NCBI GenBank assembly: GCA_022574185.1
Contig: JACZSM010000006.1
Span: forward strand, 1 to 64,000
From: Pseudomonadota bacterium
Lineage (GTDB): Bacteria > Pseudomonadota > Gammaproteobacteria > Steroidobacterales > Woeseiaceae
DNA: 64,000 nucleotides
Reading direction: 5' to 3'
In this document: positions 1-7,881 of the stretch, in pieces
Position numbering within the stretch: position 1 is the first letter of the stretch
Layout: the number at the start of each line of letters is the position of its first letter
The notes under the pieces: model-generated
What the model was told of the DNA's origin: nothing
Seen by the model: only the letters and a program-made list of their open reading frames with translations
The model's database searches: none
Translations under genes and position numbers: made by a program

Positions 1-160
1 CTTTCTTTTTAGCCTTTTTCTTGGCTTTCTTCTTACCTGCTCGCTTTTTCTTTTTCACCGCGCGACGTTTCTTCGGCGCAGCTTTTCTCTTTAATACCTT
101 ACGCTTCTTCGCGACTTTGCGCTTAGAAGCTTTTTTCCTAGACTTTTTCTTAGTTGACAT
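1..160 (-). CDS. Lysine-rich histone H1-like protein, N-terminal part (runs off the window)
   Basis: The minus strand is open from an ATG at 158-160 to the window edge (53 codons), beginning MSTKKKSRKKASKRK. Almost every residue is Lys, Arg or Ala, with KKA/KRK/PKKRR-type repeats as in bacterial histone H1-like and AlgP-like C-terminal domains. GGAG lies about 8 nt upstream of the ATG. Such proteins bind DNA non-specifically and are thought to help compact the nucleoid. The C-terminus is outside the window, so length and any other domain are unknown. The low complexity makes a specific family name unsafe. Confidence 0.7.
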   Translation of the reverse strand, partial: MSTKKKSRKKASKRKVAKKRKVLKRKAAPKKRRAVKKKKRAGKKKAKKKAKKK

Positions 161-486
161 CTGTACTTCTCCGTGTCGGGTACCCGGCGTTGAGTATATA
201 CAACAAATCCAAAAAATCCAGCGAGTTAAGTGACGTGCTTAACATTCTGATAAATCCACTTTCTAAAAGAAATTAAGATCCAATACCGGTATCGATCGAA
301 TGAGTTGGAAAAGAAACTTGCGGCTCGACTGTGCGAACCTTCATCTGCATCGAAATACACCGGCAATGACAGCCAAATTTGTTCAGGGATTGAAGTAAAA
401 AGTGTAGTTGTTGTCGCGTTGAAAACAGCGCTATGTCGCGAAGGACTCAGCGTCGCTGAATTGCGACGGCGCGCATTCCTTGCCAG
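161..486. other. Intergenic stretch, no confident gene
   Basis: This 326-bp gap lies between the H1-like gene and fau, both on the minus strand. It must carry the promoter of the H1-like gene. A small palindrome (GTCGC-AATTCA-GCGAC) sits near 461-476 but has no T-run, so I do not call it a terminator. A 68-codon plus-strand reading frame from 305 resembles no protein and overlaps the fau 3' end, so I do not count it as a gene. Confidence 0.5.
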
Positions 487-1077
487 TCACGCTTCGCTGA
501 ATATCCCGTAAAGCCGTATATCCCAAGGGTTTGGCACAATTTTCTCTACTTTTTGACAATCAAATGCCAGGCCGACTAACTTCGGTTTGAGCCAAAATTG
601 ACGGTGCCGCAAAAAGGCAAAGCAACGATCAAAATATCCGCCACCCATGCCGATACGATTTAGCTCATCATCAAACGCGACCAGTGGTGTTATGACGATG
701 TCCAGTGTTTTTACGGCGATCGATGTTCCCGAAGTCGGCTCCCAAAGACCAAAATGGTTTCTCTCTAGAGTAGTTTCGGGCCGTAATTGTCTAAAGGCCA
801 TATTGCCGTGTCGATCGATAACCGGTGAGAAAATGCGCTTATTCGCGCGCCATGCGCGATCGATGATGCGACGGGGGTCGACTTCGTCATGCATCGGCAG
901 GTAACACCCAATCGTCTTCGCAGCAGTAAATTCGTGTGATCGAATGACGCGTTGCGTGATCGTCAGCGACGCCGCATCGCGCGCATCAGCACTTAACAGA
1001 CGACGCGCATTGAGCGCTGTTTTGCGTAAAGTTGCGGGGCAAGTCGAATGATTGTCTGTTGAACTCAAAGTAATCAC
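487..1077 (-). CDS. fau: 5-formyltetrahydrofolate cyclo-ligase
   Basis: 196 residues. The enzyme converts 5-formyl-THF to 5,10-methenyl-THF using ATP, rescuing folate from a dead-end form in the cytosol. Evidence is the family signature GMGGGYFDR (about residues 143-151), the LWEP segment near 111-114, the N-terminal basic helix and the usual length. It lies directly downstream of the 6S RNA (gap about 25 nt), as in most gammaproteobacteria, and is probably co-transcribed with it. 5-formyl-THF arises as a side product of serine hydroxymethyltransferase and inhibits it, so proximity to the gcv operon 10 kb away fits one-carbon metabolism. Confidence 0.93.
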   Translation of the reverse strand: MITLSSTDNHSTCPATLRKTALNARRLLSADARDAASLTITQRVIRSHEFTAAKTIGCYLPMHDEVDPRRIIDRAWRANKRIFSPVIDRHGNMAFRQLRPETTLERNHFGLWEPTSGTSIAVKTLDIVITPLVAFDDELNRIGMGGGYFDRCFAFLRHRQFWLKPKLVGLAFDCQKVEKIVPNPWDIRLYGIFSEA

Positions 1078-1103
1078 GCGTCAGCAGAATAGAAGCAGAG
1101 AAA

Positions 1104-1290
1104 GCGCCTCCCGCCTGTGCCGTTACAAACCGTCGCTCTCGAACCGGAGCAACAGGTGGGGTCAGCCGTGGCAACAACAGGCTTGCCGCAAAAGCAGCCC
1201 TGCTCAAATGCTGCCGACAGTGCGCGACCCCGAGGTAGAAAGTTAGGGTCGAAAGGTTTCCAGGTCAGTATCGAACACTGCAGGAGGCGC
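1104..1290 (-). ncRNA. ssrS: 6S RNA
   Basis: Not protein-coding. On the minus strand this segment begins GCGCCTCCTGCAGTGTTCG and ends GGCACAGGCGGGAGGCGC, so its ends close into a terminal helix with at least 8 perfect pairs. Length is about 187 nt, typical for 6S. The GTGTTCG box near the 5' end and the 3' TTTGTAACGGCACAGGCGGGA block match what I know of gammaproteobacterial 6S RNAs. Its position between zapA and fau is the canonical one. 6S RNA mimics an open promoter and sequesters sigma-70 RNA polymerase in stationary phase. End positions are estimates within about 5 nt. Confidence 0.88.
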
Positions 1291-1315
1291 CATTTCGCTT
1301 GTTTGGTTCCGTATG

Positions 1316-1630
1316 TCAGAGGTCCAGTTGTTGAGATTCGCCTAGCGCACTTTCGACGCGATCGGAAATCACTCTCAGACGGTTGCTTACGTCGCCGTCG
1401 AGGAACTTGTCTCGAGTCTGCGCATGCAGCAAGTCGTTGGCCATATTGAGCGCTGCCATAACCGCTATGCGATCCAGACCAACTATTCTTCCAGTGTCGC
1501 GAATCTCTCGCATTTTTGCATTCAGTACCTCAGCTGAGTCAAGCAGGTCAGTGCGCTCATTCGCCGGGCACGCTACCTGGTATTCCTTGTCCAGAATTCT
1601 GACGCTGACCTGGGCGTAGGATTCGTTCAT
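1316..1630 (-). CDS. zapA: Cell division protein ZapA
   Basis: 104 residues, the normal ZapA length. It stabilises FtsZ bundles in the Z-ring through its N-terminal globular domain, followed by a coiled coil. Visible features are the N-terminal VSVRILDKEYQVACP strand pattern, the LLDSAEVLNAKMREIR helix, and the GLDRIAVMAALNMANDLL segment. It starts 2 nt after the stop of the upstream ZapB-like gene, so the two are probably translated from one transcript that continues into 6S RNA. Confidence 0.93.
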   Translation of the reverse strand: MNESYAQVSVRILDKEYQVACPANERTDLLDSAEVLNAKMREIRDTGRIVGLDRIAVMAALNMANDLLHAQTRDKFLDGDVSNRLRVISDRVESALGESQQLDL

Positions 1631-1632
1631 AT

Positions 1633-1863
1633 TCAGGATCCTTGCTCCATTGCTTTAAGCCTTCCAATCATCGCTTCGACGCGCGCCCGAACCTGCTCGT
1701 TTTTTTGCAACAGGTTCGCTCGCTCGCCGGTTAATACGTCCTGGCGTTGTTTCAGTGACTTGTTTTCGTCCTGAAGCTGATCGCAGACGTGTACCAGCGC
1801 ATCGACTCGCTTCTCAAGTCGCTTCAACTCGTGCTCGAACGTTGTGGTCGTATCGTCGGCCAT
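1633..1863 (-). CDS. Short coiled-coil protein, ZapB-like (TIGR02449 type)
   Basis: 76 residues if started at the ATG at 1861-1863 (MADDTTTTFEHELKRLEKR). The rest is a continuous amphipathic heptad coiled coil rich in Leu, Glu, Lys and Gln. A reading frame extends 31 codons further upstream, but that stretch has no coiled-coil character. The ATG has no convincing ribosome-binding site. Proteins of this type sit directly upstream of zapA in many gammaproteobacteria and are thought to act with ZapA at the division septum. Homology to enteric ZapB itself is uncertain, so no symbol is given. Confidence 0.75.
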   Translation of the reverse strand: MADDTTTTFEHELKRLEKRVDALVHVCDQLQDENKSLKQRQDVLTGERANLLQKNEQVRARVEAMIGRLKAMEQGS

Positions 1864-1990
1864 AGGGTCAATATAGACACGCGCTCCAGCAGAATCAATC
1901 GTCAATTTGTAGTAAAGGCTATGAACGTGGCCTGAGAGTGCGTTACGTGGGATCATTAATACTGCATAAAATCGTCGAGATACGGCCCGG

Positions 1991-2587
1991 ATGGAACAAG
2001 GAATCGACCACGACGCATTGGATAATGCGCTCAGACGCTGTGGCGCCAGTTGGGGTGCGGCTCAGACGCACGGCTTGCTGTCAGGGCGACTCGCGATCGC
2101 GGGTGCCAACAGCGGTTTCAGCTGGTTGTCCCAGGTTCTTGAGGGTACCGGGGATGCTGATGTGCGCAGAGTCGAATGCGAAACAATGCTTGTTTGCCTA
2201 TTTGAAACCACGTACCGGCAACTATCGGCGCGAATGTCCGAATTCGAGCCTCTGTTACCAAATGACGAAGACAATACCGCCAGCCGCGCGGCTGCGCTGG
2301 CGAGATGGTGTGAGGGGTTTTTGCACGGCCTTGTCTCGGCAGATCATGGGGACGCTTTGAAGGCAAGACTCGCAGCCGATCCACTCGCCGACGTCATCCG
2401 GGATATGTTGCAGATCACACGCGCATGCGCAGATGACGAAGGTGACGATGAGACGAACGACGCGGCCTTTACGGAGCTTGTCGAGTACCTGCGGGTTGCT
2501 ACGCAATTGACATACGAGGAACTGGCCGAATTTCGTCGTAACGTGGATGATAGCAACGCTGCAGGCATCTCCGACGCAGTGCACTAG
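1991..2587 (+). CDS. ygfB: UPF0149 family protein YgfB
   Basis: 198 residues, mostly helical and acidic. The features AQTHGLLSGRLA near the N-terminus and ALARWCEGFLHGL in the middle are hallmarks of the YgfB/YecA family. The gene is divergent from the zapA operon (127 nt gap) and 10 nt upstream of pepP, the same order as in E. coli. YgfB modulates AmpDh3 expression and beta-lactam response in Pseudomonas. Whether that role applies here is unknown. Confidence 0.9.
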   Translation: MEQGIDHDALDNALRRCGASWGAAQTHGLLSGRLAIAGANSGFSWLSQVLEGTGDADVRRVECETMLVCLFETTYRQLSARMSEFEPLLPNDEDNTASRAAALARWCEGFLHGLVSADHGDALKARLAADPLADVIRDMLQITRACADDEGDDETNDAAFTELVEYLRVATQLTYEELAEFRRNVDDSNAAGISDAVH

Positions 2588-2597
2588 GAAAATAACG

Positions 2598-3899
2598 ATG
2601 AACAGCAAGGAATTTGCACGGCGTCGCAGACAGCTAATGCACATGATCGGTGACGGCGGCATCGCGATATTGCCCGCCGCACCCGTGCGTACGCGCAGCC
2701 GCGATATCGAATACCGATATCGTCAGGATAGCGACTTCTATTATCTAACCAGTTTTGCCGAGCCGGATGCTGTGGCCGTGCTGATACCGGGCCGGGATAA
2801 TGGCGAGTACCTGCTTTTTTGTCGCGAGCGTGACGCCGGCAAAGAAATGTGGGACGGATCGCGCGCGGGCCCCGGTGGTGCGATCAGTATTTACGATGCA
2901 GATGACGCTTTCCCGATAGACGACATCGACGACATTTTGCCCGGCATCATGGAGTCCTGCAATCGTGTGTACTACACCATGGGTGTTTATTCGGAGTTTG
3001 ATGCGCGCATCGCTGACTGGGTAAATTTGTTGCGATCTCGGGAATCTTCAGGCGTTCATACGCCGCAGGAATTCGTGGCGCTCGATCACCTGTTGCACGA
3101 CATGCGTTTGTTCAAAAGCCGAGCGGAAATATCTGCGCTGCGCAAATCTGCGAAGGTTGCTGTCAACGCGCATACGCAGGCCATGCAGATGGTCCGTCCG
3201 GGATTGTACGAGTACGAAGTCGAGGCCGAATTCGTGCGCGAGTTTCGGCGCAATGACGCCTGCGTTTCCTACAATCCGATCGTCGGGTCCGGAGCCAACA
3301 CTTGTACTTTGCATTACGTTGACAACAACGCCTGTCTGGAAGACGGTGACTTGCTGCTGATCGATGCGGGTTGTGAACTCGATTATTACGCCTCCGACAT
3401 TACGCGGACGATTCCGGTCAGTGGGCGATTCAGCCCGGAACAAAGGGTCGTATATGACATCGTGCTCGAAGCGCAGCTTGCTGCGATCGAGAAAACGGTT
3501 AAGGACAACCACTGGAACGAGCCGCATGATGCAGCTGTCAAGGTGATCACACGCGGCTTGAAGAAAATTGGCTTGCTCGACGGAACATTGTCGCGATTGA
3601 TCAGAGACGGTGCGTACAAACAGTTCTTCATGCACCGCACCGGCCATTGGCTTGGCATGGATGTTCACGATGTAGGTGACTATAAAGTCGGTGATGGGTG
3701 GCGCCTGTTCGAGACGGGGATGGTGACGACGGTCGAGCCCGGTATCTACATTCCGGCGAGCCGCAAAGTGCCAGCACGCTGGCGCAACATTGGTATTCGT
3801 ATTGAGGACGATGTCGCGGTCACGAACAGCGGTCCTGATGTGTTGAGCAAAGGGTTGGTCAAGGACCCTGATGAAATCGAATCGCTGATGCAGCATTGA
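2598..3899 (+). CDS. pepP: Xaa-Pro aminopeptidase (aminopeptidase P II)
   Basis: 433 residues from the ATG at 2598, which has AGGAA 7-8 nt upstream. An in-frame earlier start at 2547 would lie inside ygfB and lacks a Shine-Dalgarno. The enzyme removes N-terminal residues that precede proline. It has the aminopeptidase-P N-terminal domain, then a pita-bread M24 fold. Metal ligands are visible: Asp in LLIDAGCELD and in ASDITRT, His in RTGHWLGMD, Glu in VEPGIYIP and in IRIEDDV. The order ygfB-pepP-ubiH is conserved in E. coli, and pepP overlaps ubiH by one base (TGATG). Confidence 0.95.
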   Translation: MNSKEFARRRRQLMHMIGDGGIAILPAAPVRTRSRDIEYRYRQDSDFYYLTSFAEPDAVAVLIPGRDNGEYLLFCRERDAGKEMWDGSRAGPGGAISIYDADDAFPIDDIDDILPGIMESCNRVYYTMGVYSEFDARIADWVNLLRSRESSGVHTPQEFVALDHLLHDMRLFKSRAEISALRKSAKVAVNAHTQAMQMVRPGLYEYEVEAEFVREFRRNDACVSYNPIVGSGANTCTLHYVDNNACLEDGDLLLIDAGCELDYYASDITRTIPVSGRFSPEQRVVYDIVLEAQLAAIEKTVKDNHWNEPHDAAVKVITRGLKKIGLLDGTLSRLIRDGAYKQFFMHRTGHWLGMDVHDVGDYKVGDGWRLFETGMVTTVEPGIYIPASRKVPARWRNIGIRIEDDVAVTNSGPDVLSKGLVKDPDEIESLMQH

Positions 3900-5143
3900 T
3901 GGCAAGACGGCGAAATCACTACGATATCGTGATTGCTGGTGGCGGCATGATCGGTTCAAGTCTCGCGTTGGCCCTGGCGCCGCTTGGCCGGCGTGTCGCG
4001 ATCGTCGAACCTGTACTCAGGTCGTCCGAAGCACAGCCGAGTTTCGATGATCGATCGACTGCATTGTCGCGTAGCACGCAGCGTATGTACGAGGCAATGG
4101 GTCTGTGGGATGACATTGCTGCAGCCGCAACACCGATATCGCGTATCCATGTATCTGACAAAGGGCGATTCGGTTTCTCGCACATCGAAGCAGCAGAACA
4201 AGGTGTCGAGGCACTGGGCTATGTCGTGATCAATCGCGTACTCGGTAATGTGCTGCAACGAGCTCTGGATGTCGTTGCTTCGCTTGATCTGCTGTGTCCG
4301 GCACGAATTGTCGCGACGAGCCTTGGCCCCGGGCGCGCAAGCGTAACACTCGAGGATGATACTGGGCACAAGCGAGACATCAGCTGCAGCTTACTGATCG
4401 TCGCCGATGGTGCGAATTCAACGGTACGCGACATGATCGGCATATCGGCTCGCCAGGTGAAATACGATCAGTGCGCTGTCGTGGGTAATCTCTTGCCCGA
4501 AAAATCACTTGATGGTTGTGCCTATGAACGATTTACGCAACAGGGGCCGCTCGCGCTGCTACCTGTCGGCGATGAAAGGGCAGGATTCGTCTGGACTTTG
4601 TCGGAGAAAAACGCCGATCGCGTAATCAAGCTCGATAGTCAGGCGTTTCTCACCGAATTGCAGGAGGCATTCGGGTATCGACTCGGCACATTTTCTCGAG
4701 TTGGTGAACGAGCGGCCTACCCGTTGGTATTGAGCAAGGCATTGCGACTGACTGCGCCAAGAGCCGTGCTCGTCGGCAACGCAGCGCACGGATTGCATCC
4801 GGTTGCCGCACAGGGATTCAATCTCGGTCTGCGTGATGTTGCGGCGTTGTGCGATTGCATCGCAGACGCGATTGAGGAGTCCGGTGACTCGATCGACGTT
4901 GGTGATGTTGAATTACTCGAGCGTTATGCTACATGGCGGCGCGGCGACCAACGCAAACTCGTCGGATTTACGGACGGGCTTGTGCGCCTGTTTGGCCATT
5001 CAAGCCGATCAGTTCGCGCGTTGCGCAACATCGGCATGCTTGGTTTCGATCTGGTTCCAGGCGTGCGCTCGCTGTTCGCGAGACACACGATGGGACTTGC
5101 AGGTCGATTGCCGCGCTTGTCGCGCGGGGTGCCCCTGTCGTGA
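3899..5143 (+). CDS. ubiH: 2-octaprenyl-6-methoxyphenol hydroxylase UbiH
   Basis: 414 residues starting at the ATG that overlaps the pepP stop. It is an FAD-dependent monooxygenase that hydroxylates the ubiquinone precursor ring, in the cytosolic/peripheral membrane Ubi complex. Motifs: the FAD-binding GGGMIG at about residues 14-19, DRSTALS after the first strand-helix unit, VADGANS near 168 (the DG motif), and GNAAHGLHPVAAQGFNLGLRD-type FAD ribityl motif near 293-313. It overlaps the next hydroxylase by four bases (GTGA), implying translational coupling. Confidence 0.92.
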   Translation: MARRRNHYDIVIAGGGMIGSSLALALAPLGRRVAIVEPVLRSSEAQPSFDDRSTALSRSTQRMYEAMGLWDDIAAAATPISRIHVSDKGRFGFSHIEAAEQGVEALGYVVINRVLGNVLQRALDVVASLDLLCPARIVATSLGPGRASVTLEDDTGHKRDISCSLLIVADGANSTVRDMIGISARQVKYDQCAVVGNLLPEKSLDGCAYERFTQQGPLALLPVGDERAGFVWTLSEKNADRVIKLDSQAFLTELQEAFGYRLGTFSRVGERAAYPLVLSKALRLTAPRAVLVGNAAHGLHPVAAQGFNLGLRDVAALCDCIADAIEESGDSIDVGDVELLERYATWRRGDQRKLVGFTDGLVRLFGHSSRSVRALRNIGMLGFDLVPGVRSLFARHTMGLAGRLPRLSRGVPLS

Positions 5144-6345
5144 AGGAACGTTTCAATGTCGTCATTGTTGGTGCCGGCGTAACCGGTCTGACGATTGCCG
5201 CGCTATTGTCGCAAGGCCAACACAGCGAGCGGCTGCGTTTGACGCTCGTAGACGCAATGGAGCGGCCCCAGTACTGCGCCGACGACGACATTGCGCTGCG
5301 AGTCTCTGCGATCTCCAACGGATCGGCCGCCCTGCTAGAGCGCATCGGCGCATGGTCGACTGTGCGCAAAACAAGAGCATGTGCCTTCGATCGCATGCGG
5401 GTCTGGGACGAGTCTTCTACGGTTGAGAGTTCGGAAACTCTGCGTTTTGACGCAGCCGAGTTCGCTGTACCACAGCTTGGCTTCATTGTTGAAAACGCTC
5501 TGCTGCGACACGCAATCCTCGATGTGTTGGGCGCCGCCGATATCGAATTCGCTTTTGCAGCGCCAATCCAGTCGTTGCGCCAGGACGGACAGCAGTATCG
5601 CCTGCAGCTCGACGATGCGCGCGAGCTCAAGGCCGACCTGATCATTGGCGCAGACGGCGCGCAATCTTTCATAAGGCATAGCGCTGCCATCGAGACGCAT
5701 GACTGGCCTTATGGCCAGGCGGCATTTGTGACTCACTTGCGGCCGGAGAAATCGCATCGCAATACGGCGTGGCAACGATTCTTGCGCAACGGGCCGCTCG
5801 GCATGCTGCCGCTGCCGGATGGGCGACTCTCAATCGTCTGGACGACGACCGAAGAGCAGGCTGACTGGGCGATGTCAGCCAGCGATGAAGATCTGGGAAA
5901 TTCGCTCAGCGAAGCCTCCGATCAGGTCCTGGGTGCGCTGACGGTCGCCGGCCCGCGAGGCAAGTTTGCCCTGGTCGCCCGGCATGCAAAACATTATGTA
6001 AAGCCAGGAATTGCGCTGATTGGCGATGCTGCGCATGCTGTGCATCCGCTGGCCGGGCAAGGCGCCAATCTCGGACTGCAGGATGCGATGACGCTTGCCG
6101 ACGTTGTGGAGACGGCCCTCGGCAACGGCGAACACCCGGGCGACAGGCCCGTGCTGCGGCGCTACGAGCGTGCGCGCAAGGGCGCCAATGCCACAATGTT
6201 GCATTTCATGACTGGCCTCAATCAGCTGTTTGCGACAGACTGGCCGCTGATCGGAGAATTGCGCACGACCGGCATGTGTCTTTTTAATCATAGCGGGCCG
6301 ATTCGTAAGCACGTGGCAGGCGTTGCGCTTGGCACCGAGCGGTAG
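5140..6345 (+). CDS. ubiI: UbiH/UbiF/VisC/COQ6-family hydroxylase, UbiI type
   Basis: 401 residues from a GTG at 5140 that overlaps the ubiH TGA. Longer in-frame starts reach back into ubiH and encode nothing family-like. FAD motifs: VGAGVTG (about residues 10-16), GADGAQS near 170, and IGDAAHAVHPLAGQGANLG near 294. By order (pepP-ubiH-visC) this is the UbiI enzyme for C5 hydroxylation, but UbiI, UbiF and UbiM are hard to tell apart from sequence alone. The same operon order continues to gcvT in E. coli. Here a 4.4-kb block intervenes. Confidence 0.85.
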   Translation: MKERFNVVIVGAGVTGLTIAALLSQGQHSERLRLTLVDAMERPQYCADDDIALRVSAISNGSAALLERIGAWSTVRKTRACAFDRMRVWDESSTVESSETLRFDAAEFAVPQLGFIVENALLRHAILDVLGAADIEFAFAAPIQSLRQDGQQYRLQLDDARELKADLIIGADGAQSFIRHSAAIETHDWPYGQAAFVTHLRPEKSHRNTAWQRFLRNGPLGMLPLPDGRLSIVWTTTEEQADWAMSASDEDLGNSLSEASDQVLGALTVAGPRGKFALVARHAKHYVKPGIALIGDAAHAVHPLAGQGANLGLQDAMTLADVVETALGNGEHPGDRPVLRRYERARKGANATMLHFMTGLNQLFATDWPLIGELRTTGMCLFNHSGPIRKHVAGVALGTER

Positions 6346-6360
6346 TGAGGGGAAGCCGCA

Positions 6361-7881
6361 ATGAAGCACCAATATGTTTATGGTCTCGCCGCTTTGCTGA
6401 CGATTGTCGGTCTGTCCGTTTTTGCCTACAAGTGGCAGGTGCTTGGCTTTCCGATCAGCAAGGATCAGGAGACTCGCGTCTGGACGATTGAGTCGTCGAT
6501 CAGTTTCGACAGTGGGCCGGGATCGATCAAGGTCAATTTGCACATACCAACCTTGACGCCGGGATTTCGTATGCTGAACGAAAACTCGGTCTCGAGAGGT
6601 TATGGATTCAGTCTGAACTATGGTACTGGCGGCCGTGAGGCACAATGGGCGATACGGCGTGCTGACGGTCGACAGACGATCTATTACCGTGTCTCAGTCT
6701 TTGAGGATCCAAAGAACGACCAGTCGGACACCACGCCGCCGTTCCCGCCGCCGCCTGCTATCAACGAACCCTTCAGAACGGCTGTCGAAGTTATCGTCGC
6801 GGATGTCAATGACCACTCGGCCGACACGGCATCATTTACGTCGGAGCTTTTGCGGCGTATGAATGATCAATCGCCAGATCCAAATATCGAGTTATTACTG
6901 TCCGATGCCGATACGCCCACCGAGTTCGTCGAGACCATAACCATGATACTCGCGTCGGCACGAATTCCGGCACGCATGGTGCGGGGTTTCAGGTTGCAGG
7001 GGCGGCAGCGCAATGCTGAACAGCTGGTCTGGCTTGAGGTCCACGATGGCGATCGGTGGCGATATTTCAATCCGCTGACAGGAGAAGAGGGCCTGCCTGA
7101 TCGCTACTTGATATGGTGGCGTGGCAACGAACCATTGATCAGAGTCGAAGGTGGCAGCAATGTCCAGGTCGGGTTTGCCGTGCAGGAAAATAACCTCGAC
7201 ACCATTGCCATCGCCGAATCACGAGCCGCGAAGAAAGGTACGAGCCTGATCGACTTTTCATTATATAGCCTGCCAATCCGGACTCAGGCTGTGTACAGCG
7301 TTCTGCTAATGATCCCGATCGGTGCGATGGTCATGGTTGTCCTGCGCAATATTGTTGGCATCGACGCGTTCGGCACATTTATGCCCGTGCTGATCGCGCT
7401 CGCATTCCGCGAGACCAAGCTGTTTTGGGGTGTGATGTTGTTCACAATGCTCATTGCGCTTGGTCTGAGCATTCGTTTCCTGCTCGACCGCCTGCGGTTG
7501 TTGCTGGTGCCCAGACTAAGCGCTGTTCTGATCGTCGTCGTCCTGCTCATGCTCATCATCAGCATGATTTCGCACAAGCTGGGATTGGAAACCGGTTTGT
7601 CGGTGGCACTGTTTCCGATGGTCATCATTGCGATGACCATTGAGCGCATGTCGGTTGTGTGGGAAGAACGCGGTCCGGCCGACGCGATGCGTGCGGCGAT
7701 GGGCAGTCTCGCCATTGCTATCGTAGCTTACATTTTCATGGGAATCGCGTGGCTGGAGCACCTCATATTTACTTTTCCTGAACTCTTGCTCGTCGCATTG
7801 GCGATGGTCGTGCTGGTTGGCCGATACACGGGATATCGTCTGCTTGAGCTCAGTCGTTTTCGGGCTCTGGCGGGTAGCTGA
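6361..7881 (+). CDS. Inactive transglutaminase fused to seven transmembrane helices
   Basis: 506 residues with a strong ribosome-binding site (GAGGGGAAG, 6346-6354). Residues 5-23 form a signal anchor. About 30-290 is a periplasmic domain ending in a transglutaminase-like core (SARIPARMVRGF, then EVHDGDRWRYFNPLTG). The catalytic Cys expected before the helix is absent (TEFVET instead), so the core should be inactive. From about 303 there are seven predicted membrane helices. This is the UUP1/7TM-transglutaminase family that pairs with an ATP-grasp ligase. The partner follows with a one-base overlap (TGATG). A proline-rich loop (PPFPPPPA) lies near residue 122. The biochemical role is not established. 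Confidence 0.85.
   Translation: MKHQYVYGLAALLTIVGLSVFAYKWQVLGFPISKDQETRVWTIESSISFDSGPGSIKVNLHIPTLTPGFRMLNENSVSRGYGFSLNYGTGGREAQWAIRRADGRQTIYYRVSVFEDPKNDQSDTTPPFPPPPAINEPFRTAVEVIVADVNDHSADTASFTSELLRRMNDQSPDPNIELLLSDADTPTEFVETITMILASARIPARMVRGFRLQGRQRNAEQLVWLEVHDGDRWRYFNPLTGEEGLPDRYLIWWRGNEPLIRVEGGSNVQVGFAVQENNLDTIAIAESRAAKKGTSLIDFSLYSLPIRTQAVYSVLLMIPIGAMVMVVLRNIVGIDAFGTFMPVLIALAFRETKLFWGVMLFTMLIALGLSIRFLLDRLRLLLVPRLSAVLIVVVLLMLIISMISHKLGLETGLSVALFPMVIIAMTIERMSVVWEERGPADAMRAAMGSLAIAIVAYIFMGIAWLEHLIFTFPELLLVALAMVVLVGRYTGYRLLELSRFRALAGS

Noticed and set aside
461-476. Terminator after fau
   Set aside because: The small palindrome has no T-run in either direction.
305-511. 68-codon plus-strand frame near fau
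   Set aside because: No family resemblance, overlaps the fau 3' end, and no ribosome-binding site.
986-1207. 73-codon minus-strand frame across the fau-zapA gap
   Set aside because: It lies over the 3' half of 6S RNA; structure and position explain the conserved sequence better than a protein.
3048-3959. 303-codon frame antisense to pepP
   Set aside because: Shadow of pepP, which has all five metal ligands on the plus strand.
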